This document shows, one piece after another, positions 1-6,111 of a stretch of DNA of 8,201 bases. Every line of letters begins with the position of its first letter. The stretch's first letter is position 1. This DNA comes from an uncultured Pseudomonadota bacterium (GTDB taxonomy: Bacteria; Pseudomonadota; Gammaproteobacteria; Burkholderiales; Burkholderiaceae_C). The stretch lies in NCBI GenBank assembly GCA_900320815.1, contig ONTY01000038.1, positions 1-8,201 on the forward strand, read 5' to 3'. A program made the position numbers and the translations under genes. Below the pieces are notes generated by a model, which was not told the origin of the DNA, ran no database searches, and was given only the letters and a program-made list of their open reading frames with translations.

Positions 1-251
1 CACTGCGCCCACGGCCACGCCCAAGGCACGGCGGCGATGCAGCGGTGCAGCGGCGGCGGCGTGCGCAGGCAGGCACCGCAGCGCCGCACGCCCGGCGCCA
101 CGGGCAGAGCGCACGCCTCGCAACGCGGCACGGCGTGGGCAAAGCGCGCCAGGCAGTCATGGCACAGCGGTGGTGCGGGCCAGGCGCGGCACAGCAGGCA
201 GTGGCCGGGCAGCAGTTGCGAGAGGGCGGCGAGGGCGCGGGGCAGGGGCAT
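1..251 (-). CDS. comF: ComF family protein, N-terminal part (cut by window edge)
   Basis: The frame reads MPLPRALAALSQLLPGHCLLC and continues to the window edge with four Cys-x2-Cys pairs (residues 18/21, 30/33, 44/47 and 58/61 counted from this start). This is the zinc-ribbon pattern at the N-terminus of ComF proteins, and it is followed by the family-like stretch ACLRTPPPLHRC. The C-terminal phosphoribosyltransferase-like domain lies outside the window. ComF proteins assist uptake of transforming DNA in the cytoplasm; many bacteria carry the gene without known competence. The start is uncertain: in-frame ATGs also lie at 284, 293 and 296, and the one at 296 has a weak AAAGAG six bases upstream. 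I chose 251 because it puts the first Cys about 18 residues in, as I recall for the family, but it has no Shine-Dalgarno. The gene follows two methyltransferase genes on the same strand, an arrangement I recall from Burkholderiales. Confidence 0.85.
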   Translation of the reverse strand, partial: MPLPRALAALSQLLPGHCLLCRAWPAPPLCHDCLARFAHAVPRCEACALPVAPGVRRCGACLRTPPPLHRCIAAVPWAWPWAQ

Positions 252-329
252 GGACGCATGGTATGGAAAATGAATGGAAGGCATTTTCTCCATCATCCGC
301 TGCTCTTTTATCTGCTGGTGTATTTCTGT

Positions 330-359
330 GCCCAGAAAATCATATTGATTTCTTTGGGC
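330..359. repeat. AT-rich inverted repeat between methyltransferase gene and comF
   Basis: GCCC-A-GAAAATCA (330-342) and TGATTTC-T-TTGGGC (346-359) pair around a three-base TAT loop. There is one bulged A on the left arm and a TT bulge on the right, giving about 12 base pairs. It lies between the methyltransferase stop (383) and the comF start region, so it would be transcribed in the comF leader. There is no T tract on either strand, so it is not a classic intrinsic terminator. Processing, attenuation or a protein site are open possibilities. Its CA-TAT-TG apex resembles the repeat family described elsewhere in the window, but the spacing does not match. Confidence 0.6.
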
Positions 360-382
360 GTGCAAGGCGCGTATCAGGCGAT

Positions 383-949
383 TTATTCCAGCGCATAACG
401 CGGCGGCGCGTCATCGGCCCCAGCGGGCAGCCGCGCGGCGGCGATGCGCTGCAGGCGCCGGCGCAGCGAGGGGGCGTAGCCGTCTTCGCTGGCGATGATG
501 TGCCAGCCCGCGCGCATGAAAAAGCGCAGCAGCTCACCGGGCTGCAGCACAAACTCGGTGCGCATGGGGCGCCCAGCGGTGTCGCCGGCGGCAAAGCTCT
601 CATACAGCAGCACGCCGCCGGGAGCTGTGGCAGCCATGAGGTGCGGCAGCAGCGGGCGCCAGAGGTAGCGGCTTACCAGCACGCCGGCAAATTGCCGCGC
701 GCCCAGCGGCCAGGGGTCGCGCTCCAGGTCAGCGTGCAGCACGCGCCCCCATTCGGCGGCGGCAGCGAGCGCGATGGCGTTGCAATCCACGCCCAGCGGC
801 TGCCAGCCGTGCTGCGCCAGCCAGCGCATGTGGCGCCCGGCGCCGCAGGCCACATCCAGCACCTCGCAGCCGGCGGGCCACAGGCGCGGCGCCCAGCGGG
901 TGAGCCAGGGGGAAGCTTCTTCAAAGGCGCAGGGCAAAAGGGCGTGCAT
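383..949 (-). CDS. Small class I SAM-dependent methyltransferase (TehB-like fold)
   Basis: The 188-residue protein has a clear class I methyltransferase core. Motif I is VLDVACGAGRH at residues 30-40, an acidic VD pair lies at 54-55 (end of beta 2), HADLE is at 72-76, and APGGVLLYESF at 109-119 is the post-motif strand. RYLWRPLLPHL at 94-104 and the C-terminal basic QRIAAAR resemble a group of small betaproteobacterial methyltransferases often labelled TehB-like or tellurite resistance. The substrate cannot be told from the sequence. It starts 15 bases after the stop of the BioC-like gene, on the same strand, and comF follows, so the three are probably co-transcribed. No Shine-Dalgarno is visible before the ATG, so translation may be coupled to the upstream gene. 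Confidence 0.85.
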   Translation of the reverse strand: MHALLPCAFEEASPWLTRWAPRLWPAGCEVLDVACGAGRHMRWLAQHGWQPLGVDCNAIALAAAAEWGRVLHADLERDPWPLGARQFAGVLVSRYLWRPLLPHLMAATAPGGVLLYESFAAGDTAGRPMRTEFVLQPGELLRFFMRAGWHIIASEDGYAPSLRRRLQRIAAARLPAGADDAPPRYALE

Positions 950-964
950 GGCGGTGGCGTATTT

Positions 965-1747
965 TCAAAAAGGCGGACGGTGGCGCAGCATACGCCGCAT
1001 TTCGTGCAGCGGGATATTGGCAGCGGCGGCAGGCGGCGTGGTTTTGACGGCGTGGCCGTAAATGATTTCAAACGTGAGAGAAAATGCACCATCGGCACCG
1101 CGCATGTGTGTGCACATCGCCGTGAGCAGGCGATTTTTCCAGCGTGGGGTGCGAAGTGCGGAAAAACGGGCGGGGTGCAGGTTGCGCCCAATTTCCCGCA
1201 ATTCTTCCAACAGGCGCTGTGGCGTGCTGAAACTGAGGGTGAGCATTTCCATATCCACGACGGGGTCTGAAAATCCTGCTGCCAGCAGCGCATCGCCCCA
1301 GTCGTGCATATCGATGAATCGCTGCGCGGGCGGCGGCCAGTCGAGTGCTGAATACAGCGCGCGCAATTCGCGCAGCGTATCTGGTCCCAGGCAGGAAAAC
1401 ATCAGAAAACCGCCTTCAGAAAGCGCCTGGCACCAGGCGGCCAGCAGCGTGGGTGCCGCCGCTGAAAAATGCGCCAGCATATTTGCCCACACCATTTGCA
1501 CGCTGCCCGCAGGTGGCGCGGGCGGCACAGGCACGCATTCGGCGCCGGGGTAATGCGCCGCTACTGTGCTGTGCCCGCCTCCAAGCGCGGGCAGCCACTG
1601 GGCCCACCGCTGCACGGGCAGGCGGATGGCAGGCAGGCGCGCGGCCATGCGGCGCGCAACTTCGGCGTGCAGCCAGGGCGGTGCGGCGGGCGTGCGCCGC
1701 AGCCAGCGGGCGGCGGCGGCGGGGTCAATGGCATTGGCAGGGAGCAT
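965..1747 (-). CDS. BioC-like SAM methyltransferase homologue of unknown substrate
   Basis: The 260-residue protein resembles the BioC-like proteins encoded next to comF in Burkholderiales, often annotated as biotin synthesis protein or methyltransferase. Recognisable parts are IDPAAAARWLRR near the N-terminus, VWANMLAHF followed by ALSEGGFLMFSCLGPDTLRELR in the middle, FIDMHDWGDALLAAGFSDPVVDMEMLTL, and a C-terminal FEIIYGHAV. BioC itself methylates malonyl-ACP to prime biotin synthesis. Here the usual glycine-rich SAM loop is poor: where a VLDxGxGxG motif is expected the protein has only LPALGGG. True BioC activity is therefore doubtful. The frame is open up to an ATG at 1855, but MLPANAID at 1747 is the likely start because the extension has no family-like sequence and overlaps an intergenic repeat. 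The leader is pyrimidine-rich with no Shine-Dalgarno. The TGA at 967-965 is followed at once by the next methyltransferase. Confidence 0.75.
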   Translation of the reverse strand: MLPANAIDPAAAARWLRRTPAAPPWLHAEVARRMAARLPAIRLPVQRWAQWLPALGGGHSTVAAHYPGAECVPVPPAPPAGSVQMVWANMLAHFSAAAPTLLAAWCQALSEGGFLMFSCLGPDTLRELRALYSALDWPPPAQRFIDMHDWGDALLAAGFSDPVVDMEMLTLSFSTPQRLLEELREIGRNLHPARFSALRTPRWKNRLLTAMCTHMRGADGAFSLTFEIIYGHAVKTTPPAAAANIPLHEMRRMLRHRPPF

Positions 1748-1768
1748 GAGTAGAGGATAAAGAGCGAA

Positions 1769-1826
1769 ATACTGCACAATAGAATGCTCTATCACCGGCG
1801 TAATATGCGGGCAATGCAGCGATACC
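1769..1826 (-). repeat. Intergenic structured repeat, copy D
   Basis: On the minus strand the core TGCCCGCATATTACGCCGG (1813-1795) keeps 13 of the 15 positions that are identical in copies A-C. GTAT follows exactly 22 bases later (1772-1769), as in every other copy. GTAT also precedes the core by exactly eight bases (1825-1822), which it shares with copies C and F. The apex can pair as CC-GC with GC-GG, and CTGCA with TGCAG forms an outer stem. It lies between the divergent BioC-like and htpX genes, just upstream of the former, where it could affect its transcription or simply be a transposed unit. Confidence 0.6.
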
Positions 1827-1851
1827 CAATGCAAGTTGGGCCTGGCAGGCC
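1825..1851. repeat. Two small palindromes beside repeat copy D in the divergent gap
   Basis: CCCAA (1825-1829) pairs with TTGGG (1836-1840), and GGCCT (1839-1843) pairs with AGGCC (1847-1851). The two stems share bases 1839-1840, so they are alternatives to each other. Neither is followed by a T tract. The rest of this 281-base gap shows no convincing gene. An AGTATAAAAAG stretch at 1934-1944 could hold a -10 box for htpX, but no matching -35 box is seen. Confidence 0.4.
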
Positions 1852-2028
1852 GCACCGTTGCCCGCGCGCCGCAGCCATGCGGCCAAGATGCACAAAAGCG
1901 TCAGGCGCAGGCGCGCCAGAGGCAGGCTGGCGCAGTATAAAAAGCGCCTTGTGCGGCGCAGCAGCGGCGGGTGCGCGCTGCCGCTGCCGTGGTTTTCATA
2001 TTCTTCCGCAGAAAATACTGAGGCAGCC

Positions 2029-2904
2029 ATGTTGAGAATTGCACTTTTCCTCGTCACCAATCTTGCCGTGATGGTGGTGCTGGGCGTTGTTTCGCGCCTG
2101 TTGGGTATTGAGGCATATGTGGGCACAAACACCACGTCGCTCATTATTTATGCGATGGTGGTGGGGTTTGCCGGCTCTATTGTCTCGCTGCTGATGAGCA
2201 AGACGATGGCCAAACACAGTATGCGCGTGCGCATTATCGAGCAGCCGCGCAATGCCGAGGAAACCTGGATAGTGGAGACGGTGCGTCGCCTGGCGCAGGG
2301 CGCGGGCATTGGTATGCCGGAAGTCGGGATTTATGAAGGGGCGCCAAATGCGTTTGCCACGGGCGCGCGGCGCGATGCCTCGCTGGTGGCGGTGTCCACC
2401 GGGCTGCTGCGCGGCATGTCGCGCGAAGAAGTGGAAGCGGTGCTGGGGCACGAAATATCACATGTGGCCAATGGCGATATGGTGACAATGGCGCTGATGC
2501 AGGGCGTGATGAATACTTTTGTGGTGTTTTTGAGCCGCGCCGTTGGCATGCTTGTTGATAATGCGTTGAGCCAGCGCCAGGATGGGCGCAACCAGGCACA
2601 CCGCACGGGCGTTGGGTATCATCTCACCAGCATGGTGCTGAATACAGTGTTGGGATTTTTGGCAAGTATGGTGGTGGCGTGGTTTTCGCGCTGGCGCGAG
2701 TTTCGCGCCGATGCGGGTTCGGCGCGCTTGCTGGGGCAGCCGCACGCAATGGTGCACGCCTTGCAGCGTCTGGGTGCCATGCAGCCCGGCGCGCTGCCAC
2801 AGGAAATGAAGGCATTGGGTATTGCGGGTGGTTTTGGGCGCTTGTTTGCCACGCATCCGCCGCTGGCCGAGCGCATTGCCGCGCTGCAAGCTGGCGAGCA
2901 ATAA
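2029..2904 (+). CDS. htpX: Protease HtpX, inner-membrane zinc endopeptidase
   Basis: HtpX degrades misfolded or damaged membrane proteins in the inner membrane. The 291-residue length is close to E. coli HtpX (293). The zinc motif HEISH is at residues 141-145, inside [11 protein letters not shown], and the third ligand is Glu224 in [15 protein letters not shown], the family's hallmark. Two membrane segments lie near the N-terminus (about 4-24 and 36-55), and more hydrophobic segments lie at about 155-176 and 199-219. [13 protein letters not shown] near the end is also typical. The ATG at 2029 has GAGG five bases upstream (2020-2023). The frame is open back to 1858, but that extension is arginine-rich and unlike HtpX, so it is not included. 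The gene starts a plus-strand group: the MFS gene begins 25 bases after its TAA. In enterobacteria htpX answers to heat and envelope stress; no such promoter is obvious here. Confidence 0.97.
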   Translation: MLRIALFLVTNLAVMVVLGVVSRLLGIEAYVGTNTTSLIIYAMVVGFAGSIVSLLMSKTMAKHSMRVRIIEQPRNAEETWIVETVRRLAQGAGIGMPEVGIYEGAPNAFATGARRDASLVAVSTGLLRGMSREEVEAVLGHEISHVANGDMVTMALMQGVMNTFVVFLSRAVGMLVDNALSQRQDGRNQAHRTGVGYHLTSMVLNTVLGFLASMVVAWFSRWREFRADAGSARLLGQPHAMVHALQRLGAMQPGALPQEMKALGIAGGFGRLFATHPPLAERIAALQAGEQ

Positions 2905-2929
2905 CAGCACAATGGCAAGAGTTTGAAAG

Positions 2930-4168
2930 ATGCGGTTTCTGGAAAAACATCCAAATTTTATTCTCATCTGGATTTTGGCATATATGTCGGCGCTGGCGCC
3001 GCTGGCCACTGATATGTATTTGCCTTCGCTGGGCGAGGTGCAGGCATCGTTTGCCACGACACAGCCCAGGGTGCAATTGACGATTACAGCGTTTTTTGTG
3101 GCGTTTGCCTGCGGGCAGCTTGTCTATGGGCCGGTGAGCGATGCGCTGGGGCGCCGAAAGCCGCTGGCGTTTGGCATTGCGCTGTACACCGTGACGAGTT
3201 TTGCGTGCGCGCTGGCGCCAAATATCTGGATGTTTGTATTGCTGCGGTTTTTGCAGGCGCTCGGCGGCTGTTCAGGCGTGGTGATTGCACGCGCCATTAT
3301 CAATGACAGGTTTGATTTGAAAGAGGGCGCCTCGGTGCTGGCTGTCATGATGATGGTGGGGGCGCTGGCGCCGATGTTTGCGCCTTCCATTGGCGGCATT
3401 GTGGCAAAATATGCGCCGTGGCAGGCGGTGTTTGTGCTGCTGGGCATTTTTGGCGCACTGCTGCTGGCGATGATGTATGTTGGACTGCCGGAGACGCTGG
3501 ACGAAAAAAGTCGCGCGCCGATGAACATTGCAACGGTGTTTGAAAATTATTTTGCGATTCTGGACGACCGGCGCTTTGTCATCCTGGTGCTGACGCTGGC
3601 GCTGCCGCTGGCGGCGCTGTTTGCCTACATTACGGCGGCGAGTTTTGTGTTCCAGGATTTTTATGGTCTCTCGGCGCAGGCGTTTGGTGTGGTGTTTGGC
3701 ATCAATGCGTTGGGGGGCACGGTGTTTGCTACGGTGAATGCAAAAATTGTGCGGAAAATCTCACCCTATATTGTGCTGCATTACGGCTTCATCACCATGC
3801 TGGTGTGCGTGGGGATGCTGATGGCGGGGAGCTTTTTGGGTTTTGGTTTCTGGTGGTTTGAGGTGTTTTTGTTTCTTACCAACGGCATGGTGGGTTTTAT
3901 TGCGCCCAATGCGACGGTGCTGGCAATGGACCGCTTTCGCCAGAACTCCGGCTCCGCCAGCGGGTTGCTGGGCATGATGCAGTTTGCGCTGGCGGGCGTG
4001 GTGTCGTTTTTGGCCGGGGCGCTGCACGCGACAACACCGGCGAAGTTGGCGGCACTGATGGGCGCGTGCATTCTTTCGGGCTATGCGGTGTATTTGCTGC
4101 TGCACCGCTACACCTTTCGCAAGATGCGGCGTCGGGCAGGGCTGCAAGGTTTATACTCCAATGACTAA
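2930..4168 (+). CDS. Bcr/CflA-family MFS drug-resistance exporter
   Basis: This is a 412-residue membrane protein of about 12 hydrophobic segments, typical for a proton-driven MFS antiporter in the inner membrane. The Bcr/CflA signature ATDMYLPSL is in TM1 (residues 26-34). MFS motif A, GPVSDALGRRKP, is in the loop after TM2 (67-78). LRFLQALGGCSG and VIARAIINDRF follow in TM4 (105-128). The C-terminal half has IAPNATVLAMD and GSASGLLGMMQF, also seen in this family. Homologues export chloramphenicol, bicyclomycin, sulphonamides or cysteine; the substrate here cannot be predicted. A weak AAGAG lies eight bases before the ATG, and co-transcription with htpX is likely from the 25-base gap. The last four codons and the TAA fall inside repeat copy A, so the native C-terminus may have been changed by that element. 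Confidence 0.93.
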   Translation: MRFLEKHPNFILIWILAYMSALAPLATDMYLPSLGEVQASFATTQPRVQLTITAFFVAFACGQLVYGPVSDALGRRKPLAFGIALYTVTSFACALAPNIWMFVLLRFLQALGGCSGVVIARAIINDRFDLKEGASVLAVMMMVGALAPMFAPSIGGIVAKYAPWQAVFVLLGIFGALLLAMMYVGLPETLDEKSRAPMNIATVFENYFAILDDRRFVILVLTLALPLAALFAYITAASFVFQDFYGLSAQAFGVVFGINALGGTVFATVNAKIVRKISPYIVLHYGFITMLVCVGMLMAGSFLGFGFWWFEVFLFLTNGMVGFIAPNATVLAMDRFRQNSGSASGLLGMMQFALAGVVSFLAGALHATTPAKLAALMGACILSGYAVYLLLHRYTFRKMRRRAGLQGLYSND

Positions 4169-4222
4169 ACATTGTTCTGCCAGCATATCTTGCGGGTATA
4201 TAGATGTTTATTGATGGGGTAT
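4153..4222 (+). repeat. Intergenic structured repeat, copy A
   Basis: The core is TGCCAGCATATCTTGCGGG (4178-4196). ATACTCCA (4153-4160) precedes it by exactly 17 bases and GTAT (4219-4222) follows after exactly 22. The unit can fold as one long hairpin. The outer stem is ATACTCCA with TGGGGTAT (one G-T pair), the middle stem is TAAACAT (4166-4172) with ATGTTTA (4204-4210), and the apex stem is CC-GCA with TGC-GG around a TATCT loop. The stop codon of the MFS gene is in the left half of the middle stem. Copy B shares both spacings and the outer ATACTCCA. As the repeat sits at the 3' end of the htpX-MFS mRNA, it could protect it from decay or help termination. Confidence 0.75.
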
Positions 4223-4248
4223 CTAGAAGAATTGAGATGTGGTGCCCC

Positions 4249-4268
4249 GCTGCGCCGCAGTTTTTTTT
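4249..4268 (+). terminator. Possible rho-independent terminator after the MFS gene
   Basis: GCTGC (4249-4253) and GCAGT (4257-4261) can pair around a GCC loop, with a terminal G-T pair, and lead straight into a run of eight T (4261-4268). The stem is short but GC-rich and the T run is the longest in the window. It lies about 80 bases after the MFS stop, downstream of repeat copy A, and would end the htpX-MFS transcript before the LuxR-type gene. Confidence 0.5.
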
Positions 4269-4272
4269 ATGA

Positions 4273-4323
4273 CGTGCGGCAAGCCTGGCAGGTGTGTGGC
4301 GGTGCGACTGCCGCACGCACACA
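4273..4323 (+). promoter_or_regulatory. Competing inverted repeats in the leader of the LuxR-type gene
   Basis: CGTGCGGCA (4273-4281) and TGCCGCACG (4309-4317) are a perfect nine-base inverted repeat. The right arm overlaps a second possible hairpin: TGTGTG-GCGG (4293-4302) with CCGC (4311-4314) and CACACA (4318-4323), with a three-base bulge. The two folds exclude each other. They end about 25 bases before the first possible start codon. This could be a regulator site (DNA palindrome) or a switching RNA leader; nothing in the sequence decides between them. Confidence 0.4.
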
Positions 4324-4348
4324 ATAGGCTCCTCCCCTTCCTCTTTGC

Positions 4349-4951
4349 TTGAAGAAAACGTCTGTGCTCATCTATCTCATTGACGCGCAACCACTGCCAC
4401 GCGAAGCCCCAGCTGCGCTGCTGCGGCGCCTGTATCCGGGCGCCACAGTCGCGCTGCTGGGCGCGCCTGGCGATGCGCCCGATGCGCTGGCGCAGCACGG
4501 CACGCCGGACGCCATCATCCTTGCCCTGCCGCTGGCAGCGCGAGAAGAGGGCGATGCGTTTGCAGCCGTGCAGCGGCTGCACGCCCTGTTTCCGCACGCG
4601 GCGCTGATGGTGGCCTCCACGCAGCCTGCCGCACAGGTGCAGGCGGCATTTGTGCAGGCTGGCGCCAGCACGTATGTGGAAAAAACCGCTGACGTGGATG
4701 CCGTTGGTGCCGCTTTTCAGGATTTGCTCGGCCATATCCCGCAAGAGCAAAAGGCGCACCCTCTCTCCCAACGCCAGCAGCAGCTGCTGGCCATGCTCGA
4801 CGAGGGGCTGGGCAACCGCGACATCGCGCAACGCCTGGGGCTGAGTGAGCACACTATCAAGGCGTATATGTGGCGGCTGTTCAAGCGGCTGGGCGTGGGC
4901 AGCCGCACGCAGGCGCTGCGCGCCGCGCGTGCCGCCGGGCTGCTGGAATAG
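4349..4951 (+). CDS. Orphan LuxR/NarL-type regulator with degenerate receiver domain
   Basis: The 200-residue protein has the two-domain layout of a NarL/FixJ response regulator. Residues 5-128 follow a receiver fold (VLIYLIDAQPL, PDAIILALPL, LMVAS, YVEK). Residues 138-198 are a LuxR-type DNA-binding helix-turn-helix (LSQRQQQLLAML, NRDIAQRLGLSEHTIKAYMWRLFKRLGV). The receiver has lost key residues: the phospho-acceptor Asp at the end of beta 3 is Ala59, and one of the two acidic-pocket residues is Ala13. Asp12 and Lys112 remain. It probably acts without phosphorylation, and no histidine kinase gene is nearby. The start is a TTG at 4349 without Shine-Dalgarno; an in-frame GTG at 4364 has GAAG nine bases upstream and is a real alternative, giving 195 residues. 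The gene converges on aroC, with only 79 bases between the stop codons. Its target genes are unknown. Confidence 0.85.
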   Translation: MKKTSVLIYLIDAQPLPREAPAALLRRLYPGATVALLGAPGDAPDALAQHGTPDAIILALPLAAREEGDAFAAVQRLHALFPHAALMVASTQPAAQVQAAFVQAGASTYVEKTADVDAVGAAFQDLLGHIPQEQKAHPLSQRQQQLLAMLDEGLGNRDIAQRLGLSEHTIKAYMWRLFKRLGVGSRTQALRAARAAGLLE

Positions 4952-4959
4952 TTTGCTGC

Positions 4960-5029
4960 ATACTCCACCATCTTTATCAATGCTTGCCCACATATATTGC
5001 CGGCAATCATTGATTCAATGCCAGAGTAT
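4960..5029 (+). repeat. Intergenic structured repeat, copy B, between convergent genes
   Basis: The core is TGCCCACATATATTGCCGG (4985-5003), with ATACTCCA exactly 17 bases before (4960-4967) and GTAT exactly 22 bases after (5026-5029). The nested pairing is strong: ATACTC with GAGTAT outside, ATCAATG (4976-4982) with CATTGAT (5008-5014) in the middle, and TTGCC (4984-4988) with GGCAA (5002-5006) inside. The middle stem differs in sequence from copy A (TAAACAT/ATGTTTA) yet stays paired, which argues for selection on structure or for a palindromic element. It also contains the 12-base palindrome ATTGCCGGCAAT (4996-5007). It fills almost all of the gap between the LuxR-type stop and the aroC stop, so it may act as a two-way transcription barrier. 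Confidence 0.75.
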
Positions 5030-5030
5030 T

Positions 5031-6110
5031 TCAGCGCACCTCACCGCACTGTGCCCTGTGCTGCAGAGCGTGCTCAATGAGCACCAGCGCCAGCAGCGCC
5101 GCCACGATGGGCGCGGCGCGCAGGCCAACGCACGGGTCGTGCCGCCCGCGTGTGGCGATATGCACCACCTCGCCAGCCATGTTCATGGAGGGCTGTTCTA
5201 TCAAAATGGAGCTGGTGGGTTTGATGGCGATATTCACTTCAATATCCTGCCCGCTGCTGATGCCGCCAAGCACGCCGCCGGCGTGGTTGCTGGAAAAGCG
5301 CACGCTGCCATTTTCTGCGGGCTGCGGACTGTCGCCCGCTTCGCTGCCGCGCTGTGCGATGCAGGCAAAACCGGCGCCAATTTCCACGCCTTTCACGGCG
5401 TTCAACCCCATCAGGGCGTGGGCAATATCGGCGTCGAGGCGCCCGTAAATGGGCTGCCCCCAGCCGGCGGGCACGCCGCTGGCTTGCACGCGCAGCCGCG
5501 CGCCGCACGAGTCGCCCGCCTTGCGCAGCGCCTGCATATAGTTTTCCAGCGCGGCGGTATCGGCCACGGGCGCGCAAAACGGGTTTTCGCGCGCATATTT
5601 CCAGTCTTCAAAGGCAAGTGTGATTTCCCCCACTTGCGTCACGCACGCGCGCAATTGCACACCGTGATTTTCAAAAAGCCACTTGCGCGCCACGGCGCCG
5701 GCGGCTACGGTGGGCGCAGTGAGGCGCGCAGACGAACGCCCGCCGCCGCGCGCATCGCGCCGGCCATATTTTTTCCAATACGTATAGTCGGCGTGGCCGG
5801 GGCGAAAGCTCTGGGCAATCTCAGAATAATCCTTGCTGCGCTGGTCGGTATTGGGAATAAGCAGGCAAATGGGCGTGCCCGTGGTCAATCCCTCATACAC
5901 GCCGGAGAGGATTTGCACGCGGTCGCTTTCCTGGCGCTGCGTCACATATTTGCTCGTGCCCGGCCTGCGGCGGTCAAGTTCCGGCTGAATATCGGCTTCG
6001 CAAAGCGCCATCCCGGGCGGGCAGCCGTCAATCACGCAGCCAATGGCCGGGCCGTGCGATTCGCCAAAATTGGTGACGGCGAACAAATGCCCAAGGGTAT
6101 TTCCGCTCAT
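5031..6110 (-). CDS. aroC: Chorismate synthase
   Basis: AroC converts 5-enolpyruvylshikimate-3-phosphate to chorismate, the last step of the shikimate pathway, using reduced FMN in the cytosol. The 359-residue length matches the bacterial enzyme (E. coli 361). The start [20 protein letters not shown] carries signature 1, with His19. [16 protein letters not shown] holds the second conserved His at 106, and [17 protein letters not shown] at 117-133 is the second signature. The C-terminus ([14 protein letters not shown]) is also typical. The ATG at 6110 is preceded by GGGGA about ten bases upstream, inside the end of rpe. The rpe stop is separated from this ATG by a single base, so the two are surely co-transcribed and probably translationally coupled. 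A longer frame starting at 6146 would overlap rpe and adds nothing conserved. Confidence 0.97.
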   Translation of the reverse strand: MSGNTLGHLFAVTNFGESHGPAIGCVIDGCPPGMALCEADIQPELDRRRPGTSKYVTQRQESDRVQILSGVYEGLTTGTPICLLIPNTDQRSKDYSEIAQSFRPGHADYTYWKKYGRRDARGGGRSSARLTAPTVAAGAVARKWLFENHGVQLRACVTQVGEITLAFEDWKYARENPFCAPVADTAALENYMQALRKAGDSCGARLRVQASGVPAGWGQPIYGRLDADIAHALMGLNAVKGVEIGAGFACIAQRGSEAGDSPQPAENGSVRFSSNHAGGVLGGISSGQDIEVNIAIKPTSSILIEQPSMNMAGEVVHIATRGRHDPCVGLRAAPIVAALLALVLIEHALQHRAQCGEVR

Positions 6111-6111
6111 T

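Noticed and set aside
170..1270. Plus-strand open frame of 366 codons
   Set aside because: It lies opposite two convincing methyltransferase genes and part of comF; its Gly/Ala/His/Arg-rich translation is typical of GC-rich antisense frames and shows no family motif.
1472..1489. Sequence resembling the repeat core (GCCAGCATATTTGCCCAC) inside the BioC-like gene
   Set aside because: It lacks one core base, has no GTAT at the fixed distance and encodes family-conserved residues (WANMLAHF), so it is chance likeness.
1858..2028. 57-codon N-terminal extension of htpX
   Set aside because: HtpX homology and the GAGG site both place the start at 2029; the extension is basic and unlike any HtpX.
1725..2144. 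139-codon minus-strand frame across the divergent gap
   Set aside because: It overlaps the starts of both htpX and the BioC-like gene and the repeat copy D; no family likeness.
4223..4993. Minus-strand open frame of 256 codons
   Set aside because: It lies opposite the LuxR-type gene, whose helix-turn-helix and receiver fold are clear; the antisense product has no motif.
4153..5029. Target-site duplications flanking repeat copies A and B
   Set aside because: I compared the bases just outside both units and saw no shared direct repeat, so transposition is not proven from this window.
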